Part shown: positions 1 to 8,865 of the stretch, piece after piece
Position numbering within the stretch: position 1 is the first letter of the stretch
Layout: each line of letters starts with the position of its first letter
Assembly (NCBI RefSeq): GCF_013113735.1
Contig: NZ_CP053346.1
Coordinates: 1,998,001-2,062,000 of the forward strand
DNA length: 64,000 bases
Reading direction: 5' to 3'
Origin: Sphingomonas sp. AP4-R1
Lineage (GTDB): Bacteria > Pseudomonadota > Alphaproteobacteria > Sphingomonadales > Sphingomonadaceae
The notes under the pieces: generated by a model
What the model saw: the letters and a program-made list of their open reading frames with translations, nothing else
Databases searched by the model: none
Told to the model about the DNA's origin: nothing
Made by a program: the position numbers and the translations under genes

Positions 1-128
1 GCGTCGGCGTGACGAACGCGTTCAACAAGAAGCCGCCGATCCTGCAGGGGCTGTTCAACACCTTCGACGCCCAGAATTACGATACGATCGGCCGATACTT
101 CTTCGCGGGCATTACGCAGAAGTTCTGA
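1..128 (+). CDS. TonB-dependent receptor, C-terminal fragment (5' end outside window)
   Basis: The last 41 codons of a reading frame enter from the left edge and stop at 126-128. They encode VGVTNAFNKKPP near the start, a typical last-strand turn of a TonB-dependent receptor beta-barrel, and end FFAGITQKF. A terminal aromatic residue is the usual outer-membrane insertion signal. The TonB-receptor call is inferred from this tail alone, so substrate and subclass cannot be told. A clear intrinsic terminator follows about 80 bases downstream, so this is the last gene of its transcript. Confidence 0.75.
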   Translation, partial: VGVTNAFNKKPPILQGLFNTFDAQNYDTIGRYFFAGITQKF

Positions 129-206
129 TGATTTTCCGGGTGGGGCAGGGATCCGCTCCACCCGGTGCTCCCGTGCCGCGGCGAACACTGCCGCATCCTC
201 GTCTGA

Positions 207-239
207 CCCGTCCGGCTCCCGTCGGACGGGTTTCTTTTT
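207..239 (+). terminator. Rho-independent terminator after TonB receptor
   Basis: The perfect 8-bp stem CCCGTCCG/CGGACGGG (207-214 with 223-230) has an 8-base loop and is followed by TTTCTTTTT. It ends the transcript of the receptor that stops at 128. Confidence 0.9.
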
Positions 240-326
240 GTGTGAGGGAGAAACCCCTCAACCGTCACGCTAGCCATTCGACGCCGCCTGCGGCGTCGCT
301 CAGGATGACCTGCGGCAAAGCCGAAT

Positions 327-403
327 GCTGGCATCCATCTCTATCACGGCAGCGGCTGTCCTGCGAAAGAGAGTCATGGATCCCGGCCTTCGCTGGGATG
401 ACA
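327..403. repeat. Intergenic palindromic repeat (family D)
   Basis: The element ends in GGCCTTCGCTGGGATGACAG and its left part contains a degenerate inverted counterpart. A related sequence lies at about 15536-15566 and a clearer one at 19041-19123, both between genes. A separate short palindrome, GACGCCGCCTGCGGCGTC, sits at about 281-298. The 364-base gap between the receptor and the lipoprotein holds only this, the terminator and the lipoprotein's RBS. Confidence 0.6.
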
Positions 404-492
404 GCAAGAGGGAGTGTCGGCTTTTACCCATTTGCGGACGATGAAGCAGCAATCTGTCTTGCCGCAAAGCCGACATTAGCTAAGGTCGAAGG

Positions 493-987
493 ATGATCCG
501 GCGCGCAGCGATCGTTGCCTTTTTGTCGATCGCATTGAGCGGCTGTTCCTATGGATATGATCTGCTTGCGGTCGTTAGGGGTGGGCATCTGACTTTCATT
601 GTCGATCCCAAATCGGCGCAGCAGCCATCTTGCTTGCGTTATGTCGATGTCACGTCTGACCTGACCGTGATCGGATCGGACGGTAAGCCCTATGATCCCG
701 CTCCCAGACAGCACACGGCATGGCTTGAAAATATCGACTATGACGATGATTGCTTGAACAAGTTTCCCCTCGTTTACGGACGTCCGCTAAATGGACGCCA
801 TCAATCCGAAAGCCCGTTGATTACGGCTACACCTCTACGGCGAGAGGTCATCTACGGAGTGACTACTACTACTGGCGCGACCGGCTATGGCGGCGGCCGC
901 TTTGTGATCCATGCCGATGGTCGTGTTGAGAACTTGAAGCCACAAACCATTCCCGAGCCGAGCGGTGGAACAGCACCCAAGACCTAA
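493..987 (+). CDS. Putative lipoprotein of unknown function
   Basis: This is a 164-residue protein. Residues 1-18 form a lipoprotein signal peptide: RR, a hydrophobic stretch, then the lipobox LSGC with Cys18 as the acylation site. It should therefore be anchored in the inner or outer membrane. GAAGG lies just before the ATG. The mature part has two Cys (in PSCLRY and DDDCLNKF) and no motif I recognise. Base composition is visibly less GC-rich than the neighbours, which may point to recent acquisition or low expression. It is a stand-alone gene. Confidence 0.75.
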   Translation: MIRRAAIVAFLSIALSGCSYGYDLLAVVRGGHLTFIVDPKSAQQPSCLRYVDVTSDLTVIGSDGKPYDPAPRQHTAWLENIDYDDDCLNKFPLVYGRPLNGRHQSESPLITATPLRREVIYGVTTTTGATGYGGGRFVIHADGRVENLKPQTIPEPSGGTAPKT

Positions 988-1063
988 GTGTCAGCTATCA
1001 TTAGCCAGACTCCCGTAAGCCGACAGTCCGCTTCCCACCAAAAGCCGCCACCGCCCCACGCAC

Positions 1064-2200
1064 TTACCCAAACAAGCGATCCGGCATCACCTGCTCCGGT
1101 CGCACGCCATAGGCCGCCAACTCCTCCGGCCACGCATCGCCGAACAGCAGGGCCTCGGCCGCGAGCGCCATTGCGGGGGCGGTCTGCAGACCATAGCCGC
1201 CCTGTCCGGCCAGCCAGAAGAAGCCGGGCGCGTCCGGCGCGAAGCCGGCGGTCGGCACCTTGTCCGCCGTGAACGTCCGCAGGCCGGCCCATTTGGTCTT
1301 CACGCGGCCCACTTCCAGCGTGGTCGCCTCCTCCACGCGCCAGGCGGCGACGGCGACGTCATAATCCTCGGGCTGGGCGTCGGTCGGCTCGGTCGGCGTC
1401 ACGTCCATCGGCGAGGCGAGCAGGCGGCCGGCATCGGGCAGCATGTAAAAGCCCTCGTCCCCCGCCGTCTTCGTGAACGGCCATTCGGACACGTCGAGCC
1501 CGGCGGGCGGATCGAAGCCGATGATCGTCCGCCGCAACGGCTGCAACCCCAGCGGCCGTACGCCCGCGCCGATCGCGATTTCGTCCGCCCAGGCGCCGGC
1601 CGCATCCACCAGGATCGCGGCCGAATAAGCCGTGCCCTGCGTCTCGACGATCCAGCGCTCGCCCGATCGCGTGACGGAGAGCGAGCCCGCATCGGTGACG
1701 ACCTCGCCGCCCGCCGCGCGCACCTGCTTCGCACAGCCCTGCAGCAGCAGATCGCTGTCCAGCTTGCGACCGCCCGTATCCAGCAGCCCCTCGACGATGC
1801 CGCCCTCGCCCGTCCTCAGCACCGGCACGATGCCCAGCATCTCCTGCGGGCCGACGCGGTGGATCGTGTCGGTGAAGCGCGTCATCTCCGTTTCCAGCGC
1901 GCGCAGTTCGCCGATGATCTCCTGGGTGGCGATGAACATGGCCGGCCGCGCGATCGAGAGAGCGCCCTCCACGAAGCCCTCCGGCGGCGTCTCGAAGAAG
2001 GGCCGGCTGGCGGCCGTCATGCCGCGCACCGCCGCATCGCCGATGCCGAAATGGGAGAAGGTCGCGCTGCGGCCCGACGAATGATAGCCAAGCGCGCCTT
2101 CCCGTTCGATCACGACCGTCTTGGCCCGGCGGGCGAAGCGCATGGCCGCGGACAGGCCAGCAATCCCGCCCCCGATCACGATGATATCGACCTGTCGCAT
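1064..2200 (-). CDS. FAD-dependent oxidoreductase, DAO (glycine/D-amino acid oxidase) family
   Basis: This 378-residue protein probably oxidises an amine or amino/hydroxy acid with FAD. The N-terminus carries the FAD dinucleotide fold VIGGGIAGLSAA, then an acidic residue ending strand 2 (VIERE) and YHSSGRSA, a DAO-family flavin-contact segment. Near the C-terminus WLAGQGGYGLQTAPA closes the FAD domain. The frame stays open upstream to 2347, but I chose ATG at 2200 because the GGxGxxG fold starts only nine residues later and GGAAAGAGAG precedes it. The substrate is unknown. It lies downstream of a convergent tRNA and is not in an evident operon. Confidence 0.85.
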   Translation of the reverse strand: MRQVDIIVIGGGIAGLSAAMRFARRAKTVVIEREGALGYHSSGRSATFSHFGIGDAAVRGMTAASRPFFETPPEGFVEGALSIARPAMFIATQEIIGELRALETEMTRFTDTIHRVGPQEMLGIVPVLRTGEGGIVEGLLDTGGRKLDSDLLLQGCAKQVRAAGGEVVTDAGSLSVTRSGERWIVETQGTAYSAAILVDAAGAWADEIAIGAGVRPLGLQPLRRTIIGFDPPAGLDVSEWPFTKTAGDEGFYMLPDAGRLLASPMDVTPTEPTDAQPEDYDVAVAAWRVEEATTLEVGRVKTKWAGLRTFTADKVPTAGFAPDAPGFFWLAGQGGYGLQTAPAMALAAEALLFGDAWPEELAAYGVRPEQVMPDRLFG

Positions 2201-2363
2201 CCACACTCTCTTTCCGTCGCCCGATCGCGTCTTCAACGCCGCCTTGCCAGCGCCCCCGGCGCCCGCTAATCCGCCCATAGCCGGGGCTCGACGGAATTCC
2301 ATCACCGAACGTGACGGAAAGGATGTCATTCCGGCACGATAAAGCACCGCTTTTCAAACGGTT

Positions 2364-2437
2364 GCGGGTGTAGCTCAATGGTAGAGCAGAAGCTTCCCAA
2401 GCTTACGACGAGGGTTCGATTCCCTTCACCCGCTCCA
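2364..2437 (+). tRNA. tRNA-Gly (anticodon CCC)
   Basis: A full cloverleaf can be drawn. Acceptor GCGGGTG pairs with CACCCGC, D-arm GCTC with GAGC, the anticodon loop is TTCCCAA (anticodon CCC, stem GAAGC/GCTTA with one mismatch), the T-arm has a TTCGATT loop, discriminator T, and CCA is encoded. It reads GGG glycine codons. It sits alone between two convergent or leftward protein genes. Confidence 0.97.
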
Positions 2438-2523
2438 GCTGCGAAATCAGATACTTAGGTCGCCAGTGACGGCAAAGGGGCGCCGACCGTCGGCCGACGC
2501 CCCCTCGATAGCCTCTTCAAGCC

Positions 2524-3963
2524 TTACTTCGGCTGCGCGATCCGGATCACGCCGACATTGTTCTCGATCGTCACCTTGGTGCCGAATGGTTCGGAGAGCT
2601 TGGCGATGCGCTCCAGCACGGTCTTGCCCTGTTCGGGCGTGGCGAGCAGCGGCATGCCGCGCAGCTGATCGCGACCGCCCTTGCCCAGCCAGATCGGATA
2701 GAGCCGGATCTCGCTGACGACCCCATTTTCGAATTTGCTGGTCGCGACGACGCTTTCCAGCAGTTCCTGCCGGCCGAACATGGTCTCCACCCAATAGTGC
2801 ATCATGTCGCCCAGCGGCGCCGCCTCGGGCTCGCGGCCGAGCTGATCGTAAAGCTGCTGCGGCTGCGGGAATTGCGGATCGTCCATGTGGCAGAAATTGC
2901 CGAGCGAATAGAAGATCGGCTTGCCCTTGTAGATCTCGATCCCGCGCACCTGATGCGGGCCACTGGCGAAGAAGGCGTCCGCGCCCGCATCGATCGCCTG
3001 ATGCGCGATCTTGGGAAGGAAGTCGGCGGGCTGACGCGCGGTTTCGCCACCTTCATGCGCATGCATATAGACGGCCTGGAACGCGCCGCCGAGCTTGCCC
3101 TGCCGCACCGCATAGGTGATCTGGCGCACGTCGGTGGGGTTCATCTCATAGGTGGTGCTCACCTTGTCGCCCACGTCAGCGGCGCGATAGGTGGCGCCGG
3201 CCAGCGTCACATCGCCGGGGGTGGCGTCGAGCGGCGTGCGCTCGCCCGAAGCCTTGGCGATATCGCCCAGCTGCTTCAGCCGTTCGGCCGAGACGAGGCT
3301 GACCTTCTTGGTGTGGAGCGCGCTCATGCCGGGGCGGCCGGGCACTTCGCCCAGCGCATTGAGCGCAGGCGACATCGTCTCGAAGCTGGAGGCGAAGGAG
3401 ACCAGGCCGACGCGGCCGACCGTCTTGGCTTCCAGATAGCGCGCGGCGCGGGCAGCGCCCAAGGTCTCGCCGGTGCCGGCGTGGATGATCCCCGCCTTGT
3501 CGAGGAAATTGTCCGTCATCTCCATGCCTTCCACGCCCCAGTCGGTGCTGTGGTTGTTGGCACGGCCGACCATGTCGAAGCCCATGTCGGCCAGATCCTG
3601 CGGCACGCCCGGCGTGGTCACCAGCCAGCTGCCGCCGGCCTCGGCCTGCGGGTGTCCCTTGTAGGTTTTGAAGTCGATCGCATTGTCCTCGAAATTCGCG
3701 ATCGCGACGTCGGCGCTCTTGATGATCTCGATCAGCCTGGGCGTGCGCTGCTTCACATATCCCGAGATCGGGAAGTGGCAGATCGTGTCGCCGGCGGCCA
3801 GCACGGTGAAGCCGTTCGGTACGTCGGCCGGCGGCGGAGCGGGCATCACATAATCGGCGGCGATGGCCTGCCCGGCGAGAGCGAGCGCCAGCACGCCGCT
3901 GAGCGCGGCGCGACCCAGCAGGCGACGGTGAGGGCGGGAGGCGGCGGGCGCCGGATGCAACAT
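2524..3963 (-). CDS. CapA-family metallophosphatase-like protein (poly-gamma-glutamate capsule type)
   Basis: The protein has 479 residues and a cleavable signal peptide of about 35 residues ending in AIAA, so it acts in the periplasm. CapA/PgsA metallophosphoesterase-like motifs appear in order: LAAGDTI, ANFEDNA, RANNHSTDWG, MHAHEGGE and FFASGPHQVRG followed by FYSLGNF. Family members take part in polyglutamate capsule or other polymer handling, but the substrate here is unknown. ATG at 3963 was chosen over longer frames because AAGGAC precedes it and the signal peptide starts there. It is the last gene of the leftward Bat-type operon, 44 bases after the batD-like stop. No capB/capC is present, so a true polyglutamate capsule is not supported. 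Confidence 0.85.
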   Translation of the reverse strand: MLHPAPAASRPHRRLLGRAALSGVLALALAGQAIAADYVMPAPPPADVPNGFTVLAAGDTICHFPISGYVKQRTPRLIEIIKSADVAIANFEDNAIDFKTYKGHPQAEAGGSWLVTTPGVPQDLADMGFDMVGRANNHSTDWGVEGMEMTDNFLDKAGIIHAGTGETLGAARAARYLEAKTVGRVGLVSFASSFETMSPALNALGEVPGRPGMSALHTKKVSLVSAERLKQLGDIAKASGERTPLDATPGDVTLAGATYRAADVGDKVSTTYEMNPTDVRQITYAVRQGKLGGAFQAVYMHAHEGGETARQPADFLPKIAHQAIDAGADAFFASGPHQVRGIEIYKGKPIFYSLGNFCHMDDPQFPQPQQLYDQLGREPEAAPLGDMMHYWVETMFGRQELLESVVATSKFENGVVSEIRLYPIWLGKGGRDQLRGMPLLATPEQGKTVLERIAKLSEPFGTKVTIENNVGVIRIAQPK

Positions 3964-4007
3964 GGTCGATCGGTCCTTCTGGTTGAGGGGGTACGCGGAA
4001 CGCAGGG

Positions 4008-6140
4008 TCAATGGGCCCGCCAGAGCGGCAGGAGTTCGGAGCGGCGGAGCCAGCCGGAGCGGCCATCGGGAAGACGGAGTTCGACCCAGCCGAGGAAATT
4101 GCGGCCAAGATGGCCGGCGGTGCCGGGAGCGAGGACGATCGGCGCCTCGTCGTCGGGCGTATCGACAGGAAGATCGCGGAGCGGGACCTGCCGCCAGACG
4201 ATCGCGGCATCGGCGGCAGCGGCGGGGCCATAGCCATCGACACCCACCGCGCCGACGAACGCGCCGATCAGGCCCACGCCGAGAGCGATCTGCGCCGGCA
4301 GGCGGGTGGCGCGCGGAACGTGGCCGAAGCGGCGCAGCAGCAGAACGGCTGCGCCCAGCGTGGCGAGGGCGAGGAGCGAGAGCGTCAGCGCCTGCCAGCC
4401 GGCGGGAGACAGCAGGCCGCTGAACGGCCCCCTGCCTTGTTCCGGCAAGGGCAAGCCACCGACCGGGCGACCACCGAAACCGGCCTCGCGCGCGGAGCGG
4501 GTCCAGAGCAGGGCCGCCTCGGGCGAGCGGGGATGCTGGACCCAGGCGATGCCGGCGTGCGCGGCCGCGAGCCCCCAATGCTTCGCCTGCGCCTGATCGA
4601 GGGCGAGATCGTAGCGGGCGATCCAGTCGGTCGGGGCGGCGGCGATGCGGGCGGCGGGAGTGGCGGAGGTGACGGCGGGCAGAGGGGCTGGCGCGGTCAG
4701 GATCAGCGCGACGAAGAGGGCGGCGACCGGATAGAGATTGCGCGCCGCGAAGATCGTGCGCGGATCGAAACGCGGGGGCGTACCCTGCGTCACCAGCGCC
4801 ACCTGCGCGCGCGCCTGCCAGTCCTGCGGCAGCGGCACCGCGCGGCCGTAGAGATGGCTTTCGGCCTCGTCCCACAGATCGGCCCATGCGGCTGCGTCGA
4901 AGGCGCTGGCGGCGGGCGCGGCGAGGCCCAGCTTCAGCCGTACCGCCGCATCCCTCTGCCAGGCGCGCACCAGCGCGCGGCGGCGGGCCTCGTCCGTCTC
5001 GCCTGCCAGTGCGGACAGGGTGCGGACGAGACGGGCATGGGCGCGACGGGCGATACGCTCGGGATCAGCGGCGCGGGCGCGAGCAATGGCGAGGCCCAGC
5101 CACAAGAGTGCCAGCAAGGCGACGGGGAGCGTCAGCGCGGTGCGCCATGCGGTGGTCGACAGGGGCACCCAGGCATGGCCGATGCCGGGAAGCGGCGGGG
5201 GCAGCGCCTCGCCCACGGGGGTCGGATCGGGCTCGGCCTCGTAGGCGGGCGGCGTGCTGCCGGCGGCACCTGGCGCGACATCGAGCGCGATCGCGGGCGC
5301 GGTGATCGTCAGGTAGCGGCCGGCCTCGGGGTCGAACACGCTCATCTCGACCGGGCCGAGGCTGTAATGGCCGGGCTTCTTCGGCACGATGCGGATGCGT
5401 TCGGTGACTTTGCGCTCAAACAGGCTGCCGCCCGTCTCTTCCTTCTGATCAGGTTGACCTACCATATCGAAATCGCGATCGAGCGAGCGGGCGGGCACGC
5501 CGCCGAAGCCCGCCCAATTGCCGGTGCCGGACAAGGTGACGCTCCAGACGAGCGGCTTGCCCACCTCTCCGCTTTTGCCGTCCAGCGAGGAGGAGAGCGT
5601 GAAGCGGCCAACCGCGCCGGTGAAACCCGCCGGGGCCGTCGGCAGCGGCCGCACGGCGAGCGTCGCCGCTGCGCCCGTCGCCACGCCATCGCCGATCGTG
5701 ACGATCTTCACGCCGTCCGTCTCATAGCCGCCATTGACGACCTGCATCTCCTGACGCGGCGCCTTCAGCGTGATCTTGCCGGGCTGGAGCGCCATCGCGC
5801 GCGTGGAGAGGGTGAGCGTGGCGATGGTCTTGCCGCTCTCGGGCGCGGGCGCGCCGGGCGGATCGCGCGTCCACGCATCGGCCACGAGCGGATCGGGCTT
5901 CCACACCGGATCGCCTTCCAGCGCGCGATACTGATCCCAGTCGACCCGCCAGAGCAGCTTCAGATCGAACACCTGCCCGGCCCAGACCGGCTTGTCGGGA
6001 AAGACGAAGCGGCCCGCCGCCACATCCTTCGGCACAGCCGGACCATGCAGCGCCACGGGCGGGGTGGCGGGCGCAGACGGCGTCTGCGCGAGCGCCGGCG
6101 CGGCGAGCAGCGCCAGAGCCAGACCGCCGCCCCTCACCAT
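4008..6140 (-). CDS. BatD-like oxygen-tolerance protein with BatE-like C-terminal half (fusion)
   Basis: This is a 710-residue membrane protein. A signal peptide (1-18) leads into a periplasmic beta-rich BatD region (about 35-290), followed by a membrane segment near 332-352 and a cytoplasmic stretch. A second membrane segment is near 468-488, a TPR-like helical hairpin near 505-555, two more membrane segments near 580-602 and 617-636, and an SH3-like end (about 650-705, with GWVELRLPDGRSGWL). BatD is normally separate from BatE, which carries the TPR and SH3 parts. Here both seem joined, although the BatE assignment is by layout rather than alignment. The ATG overlaps the previous stop by seven bases, indicating coupled translation. 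The likely role is envelope integrity or a chaperone-like system driven by MoxR. Confidence 0.8.
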   Translation of the reverse strand: MVRGGGLALALLAAPALAQTPSAPATPPVALHGPAVPKDVAAGRFVFPDKPVWAGQVFDLKLLWRVDWDQYRALEGDPVWKPDPLVADAWTRDPPGAPAPESGKTIATLTLSTRAMALQPGKITLKAPRQEMQVVNGGYETDGVKIVTIGDGVATGAAATLAVRPLPTAPAGFTGAVGRFTLSSSLDGKSGEVGKPLVWSVTLSGTGNWAGFGGVPARSLDRDFDMVGQPDQKEETGGSLFERKVTERIRIVPKKPGHYSLGPVEMSVFDPEAGRYLTITAPAIALDVAPGAAGSTPPAYEAEPDPTPVGEALPPPLPGIGHAWVPLSTTAWRTALTLPVALLALLWLGLAIARARAADPERIARRAHARLVRTLSALAGETDEARRRALVRAWQRDAAVRLKLGLAAPAASAFDAAAWADLWDEAESHLYGRAVPLPQDWQARAQVALVTQGTPPRFDPRTIFAARNLYPVAALFVALILTAPAPLPAVTSATPAARIAAAPTDWIARYDLALDQAQAKHWGLAAAHAGIAWVQHPRSPEAALLWTRSAREAGFGGRPVGGLPLPEQGRGPFSGLLSPAGWQALTLSLLALATLGAAVLLLRRFGHVPRATRLPAQIALGVGLIGAFVGAVGVDGYGPAAAADAAIVWRQVPLRDLPVDTPDDEAPIVLAPGTAGHLGRNFLGWVELRLPDGRSGWLRRSELLPLWRAH

Positions 6141-7825
6141 GTCTGGCCGCCCTTGCGCGGCGGGCCCGGCTGCTGGATCTGCATCAGGCGGAACAGCTCG
6201 CCCGGCCGATCGCTGCCGCGCAATTTCTGCAGCGCGTAGAGCGGCTTAACCAAAGAGGGCACGCGCCACTCGGCCTCCTCGGCCTTGCTGCGCTGCGTGC
6301 CGCCGACCTTGCGGGAATCCTGATCGGCTTTCTTGCCGCTATCCTTGCCGTCCTTCTTGTCCTGGTCCTCACCGGGGACGGGCTGGGGCATGTTCAGCTT
6401 GGCATCGACCGGATCGTTGGCAGGATCGGGCGCGCCCTTGTCCGGATTGTTCACCGGCTTGGGCGGGCGCAGCAGGTGGATCAGCTTCGCGCGCGCATCG
6501 GCCCAGCCGGCCATGCGCGGATCGATCGCTTCGCCCGCATCGATCGCGACGAGGCCGTCGCGCATCACGCCATCCTGCAGCACATGGGCATGCTGGCGAT
6601 GCACCTCGCCATAGCGCACCGCCGCCTGCGCCAGCGCCATATAGTCCTCAGCGGTGGCCTGCCCCTCCGCCAACACCTTGCGGGTGCGATCCTTCACCAC
6701 CAGCAAAGGATCGGGTTCGGTGCCGTGCAATTCGAGCGAGATGGGCGGCGGCTTCACCGCCTGACCGCGCGGGCCCGCGAGCCCCACCGCAAGCACGGCG
6801 AGCGAGGCATAGGCCGCCGGGCGCTGCCAGTGGCGGGGCGCGCGCAGCAGGCGCGGCAGAGCGGGCCATTCGACCAGCGCGCTCCACAGCAGGAGCAGGA
6901 GTCCGGGCACGAGGACCCAGCCGAAGCGATCCTGCTTCGCTTCGCCGGGTTTCGGCGCGGCGGTGGCGGCCGCCGCCGCATCGGCATCGGCCAGTGCCTG
7001 CACGCGCGCGGAGAGATCGCGCGACTTGGCCGCATCCAGATAGGCGCCGCCCGTGCCGTTCGCGATCGCGCGCATCGCGTCGGTATCGAGTCGGGAAACG
7101 ACGGCGGTGCCCGAAGGCCCGATCAGATCGCGGCCACCACTGCGGATATGCGCGCCCGCCGTCGTGCCCAGCCCCACCGCGACGACATGCACGCCGGCCG
7201 CGCGCAGCTTCGGCAGGATCGGCCGCCACGGCGTCGGCTCCGCCTCGCCATCCGAGAGGATGACGAGCGTGCGGCTGACGGCCTTGGCACCAAAGCTGTG
7301 CTGCGCGACATCGAGCAGGCTGGCGAAATTGCTGCCGGGCACCACCATCTGGTCCGGCATCAGCGAGGGCAGGAAGAAACGGAGCAAGGCGCGATCGGCG
7401 CTGGGCGCGGCGAGTGGATAGGCTTGGCCGGCAAAGGCGATCAGGCCGATATCAGCGCCGGGCGACTGCGCCACGAAGCGCGTCGCGATCGTGCGCGCGC
7501 GTTCGAGACGCGAGGGCAGAGCATCGGTTGCGGTCATGCTGCGCGACAGATCGAGCGCGATCATCACCTGCGGGCGCGTGTCCGCCGCATCGGGCTTCGC
7601 GCCATATTGCGGCCGGGCGAGCGCGACGACGAGCAACAGAAGCGCGCACCAGAAACGCCACGGCCGGCCGATGCCGCGCCCGCCGATCCGCAGCCGTCCA
7701 CCCGCCGCCACCGCGCGCAGCACGGCCGGAAGCGCCTCTCCCGTCCCTTCGCGCCGGGCCATGAGGAAGGACAGCGCCAGCGGCAACAGGGCAAGCAGCA
7801 GGAACCAGGGCGCGGCGAAGCTCAT
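6134..7825 (-). CDS. VWA-domain membrane protein, BatB-like with BatC-like C-terminus
   Basis: The protein has 563 residues. Membrane helices lie near 6-22 and 57-72, followed by a von Willebrand A domain (about 86-255) with a complete metal-ion site start, DLSRS at 92-96, and the typical LVILSDGEA. Further helices lie near 303-318 and 338-350. A TPR-like segment (about 385-455) is followed by a charged, Lys/Asp-rich low-complexity linker (about 455-510) and a conserved-looking end (WRVPSLVKPLYALQKLRG). In Bat operons BatB carries the VWA domain and BatC the TPR domain, so this appears to be a fusion. The start overlaps the batA-like stop by ATGA, showing tight operon packing. Confidence 0.85.
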   Translation of the reverse strand: MSFAAPWFLLLALLPLALSFLMARREGTGEALPAVLRAVAAGGRLRIGGRGIGRPWRFWCALLLLVVALARPQYGAKPDAADTRPQVMIALDLSRSMTATDALPSRLERARTIATRFVAQSPGADIGLIAFAGQAYPLAAPSADRALLRFFLPSLMPDQMVVPGSNFASLLDVAQHSFGAKAVSRTLVILSDGEAEPTPWRPILPKLRAAGVHVVAVGLGTTAGAHIRSGGRDLIGPSGTAVVSRLDTDAMRAIANGTGGAYLDAAKSRDLSARVQALADADAAAAATAAPKPGEAKQDRFGWVLVPGLLLLLWSALVEWPALPRLLRAPRHWQRPAAYASLAVLAVGLAGPRGQAVKPPPISLELHGTEPDPLLVVKDRTRKVLAEGQATAEDYMALAQAAVRYGEVHRQHAHVLQDGVMRDGLVAIDAGEAIDPRMAGWADARAKLIHLLRPPKPVNNPDKGAPDPANDPVDAKLNMPQPVPGEDQDKKDGKDSGKKADQDSRKVGGTQRSKAEEAEWRVPSLVKPLYALQKLRGSDRPGELFRLMQIQQPGPPRKGGQTW

Positions 7826-8865
7826 GCCGGGCGCGGCCGAAAACGGGGGAATGTCAGGCCGCCCAGCAGGCCAGGCAGCGCGGCCACGAGCAGCAGCAGG
7901 GAGCCGCCGACGAACCAGCCATAGAGTTCGCGCACACGCACGTCGCTGCGGACGTGGAAGACGGCCTTGCGCTGCGCGTCGATCGCGCGGAACGCGGCCT
8001 CCAGCGCGGCAGTGTCGCCTGCCATGAAGAAGCGACCGCCCGTCTCGTTCGCCATCGTCTTCAGCGCATCGATGTCGATCGCGGAGGGCTGCTGGCTGGT
8101 GCCGGTGCGGCGGCCCGCCGCATCGAACACCGGGAAGGGCACCATTCCGTTGCGCCCCGTGCCGATCGCATAGACCGGCACCTTGCGATACCGCGCGAGC
8201 GCGGTCGCCTCGGGCGGGGTGAGATCGCCGCTGTTGCTGCTGCCGTCGGTGAGCAAAACGATGAACGCGCCGACCGAACCGGCACCGTTCGCCTGCGTCT
8301 CGTCCTGCCGCCCGCCCTCCAGATCGGTGAGCGCGATGCCGAGCCCGTCGCCGATCGCGGTGCCGTCCTCGATCACGCCGGTCTTCAGGGCCGCCACCTG
8401 CCGATCGAGCCAGCCATGATCGGTGGTGAGCGGCGCCAGCGTCAGCGCACGGCGCGCGAAGGCGACGATGCCGATCCGGTCGTTGGGCCGCCGCTTGATG
8501 AAGGCGCGGATGATCGGCCGGATCGTCTCCAGCCGGTTGATGCGGCCCTTCGGCCCCTCATAATCCTCGGAGAGCATCGACGTGGAGAGATCCACCGCGA
8601 GCATCAGATCATAGCCGTGCTGCTCGATCTTTTTCAGGCTGTCGACGCGCTGCGGCTGGGCGAGCGCGATCACGGCCAGCGCCATCGCTCCGTAGAACGC
8701 CACGATCCACCAGCGCGATTTCTCAGCCCCGCCCGTCGACCAGCTGGCGGCATAAGGCACCACCAGCAGGGAGGCCCGCCCCCGCCACATACGCCACAGG
8801 ATCGCCGCCGGGATCAGCAGCAAAGCGAGCAGCGCCAGCGGTTCCTCGAAGCGCAGGCCACTCAT
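7822..8865 (-). CDS. VWA-domain membrane protein, BatA-like
   Basis: The protein has 347 residues. Two N-terminal membrane helices (about 9-25 and 52-70) precede a von Willebrand A domain with an intact metal site, DLSTS at 92-96. A single C-terminal helix (GWFVGGSLLLLVAALPG) closes the protein. This is the standard BatA layout, in which the VWA domain faces the periplasm between helices. The longer frame begins at 8964, but ATG at 8865 overlaps the DUF58 stop as ATGA and gives the expected N-terminal helix, so I chose it. VWA proteins of this operon type are thought to be partners of the MoxR ATPase encoded upstream. Confidence 0.88.
   Translation of the reverse strand: MSGLRFEEPLALLALLLIPAAILWRMWRGRASLLVVPYAASWSTGGAEKSRWWIVAFYGAMALAVIALAQPQRVDSLKKIEQHGYDLMLAVDLSTSMLSEDYEGPKGRINRLETIRPIIRAFIKRRPNDRIGIVAFARRALTLAPLTTDHGWLDRQVAALKTGVIEDGTAIGDGLGIALTDLEGGRQDETQANGAGSVGAFIVLLTDGSSNSGDLTPPEATALARYRKVPVYAIGTGRNGMVPFPVFDAAGRRTGTSQQPSAIDIDALKTMANETGGRFFMAGDTAALEAAFRAIDAQRKAVFHVRSDVRVRELYGWFVGGSLLLLVAALPGLLGGLTFPRFRPRPA

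Noticed and set aside
3964..4887. N-terminal extension of the CapA frame through the batD region
   Set aside because: The extension is Arg-rich out-of-frame sequence of the batD-like gene; signal peptide and RBS place the start at 3963.
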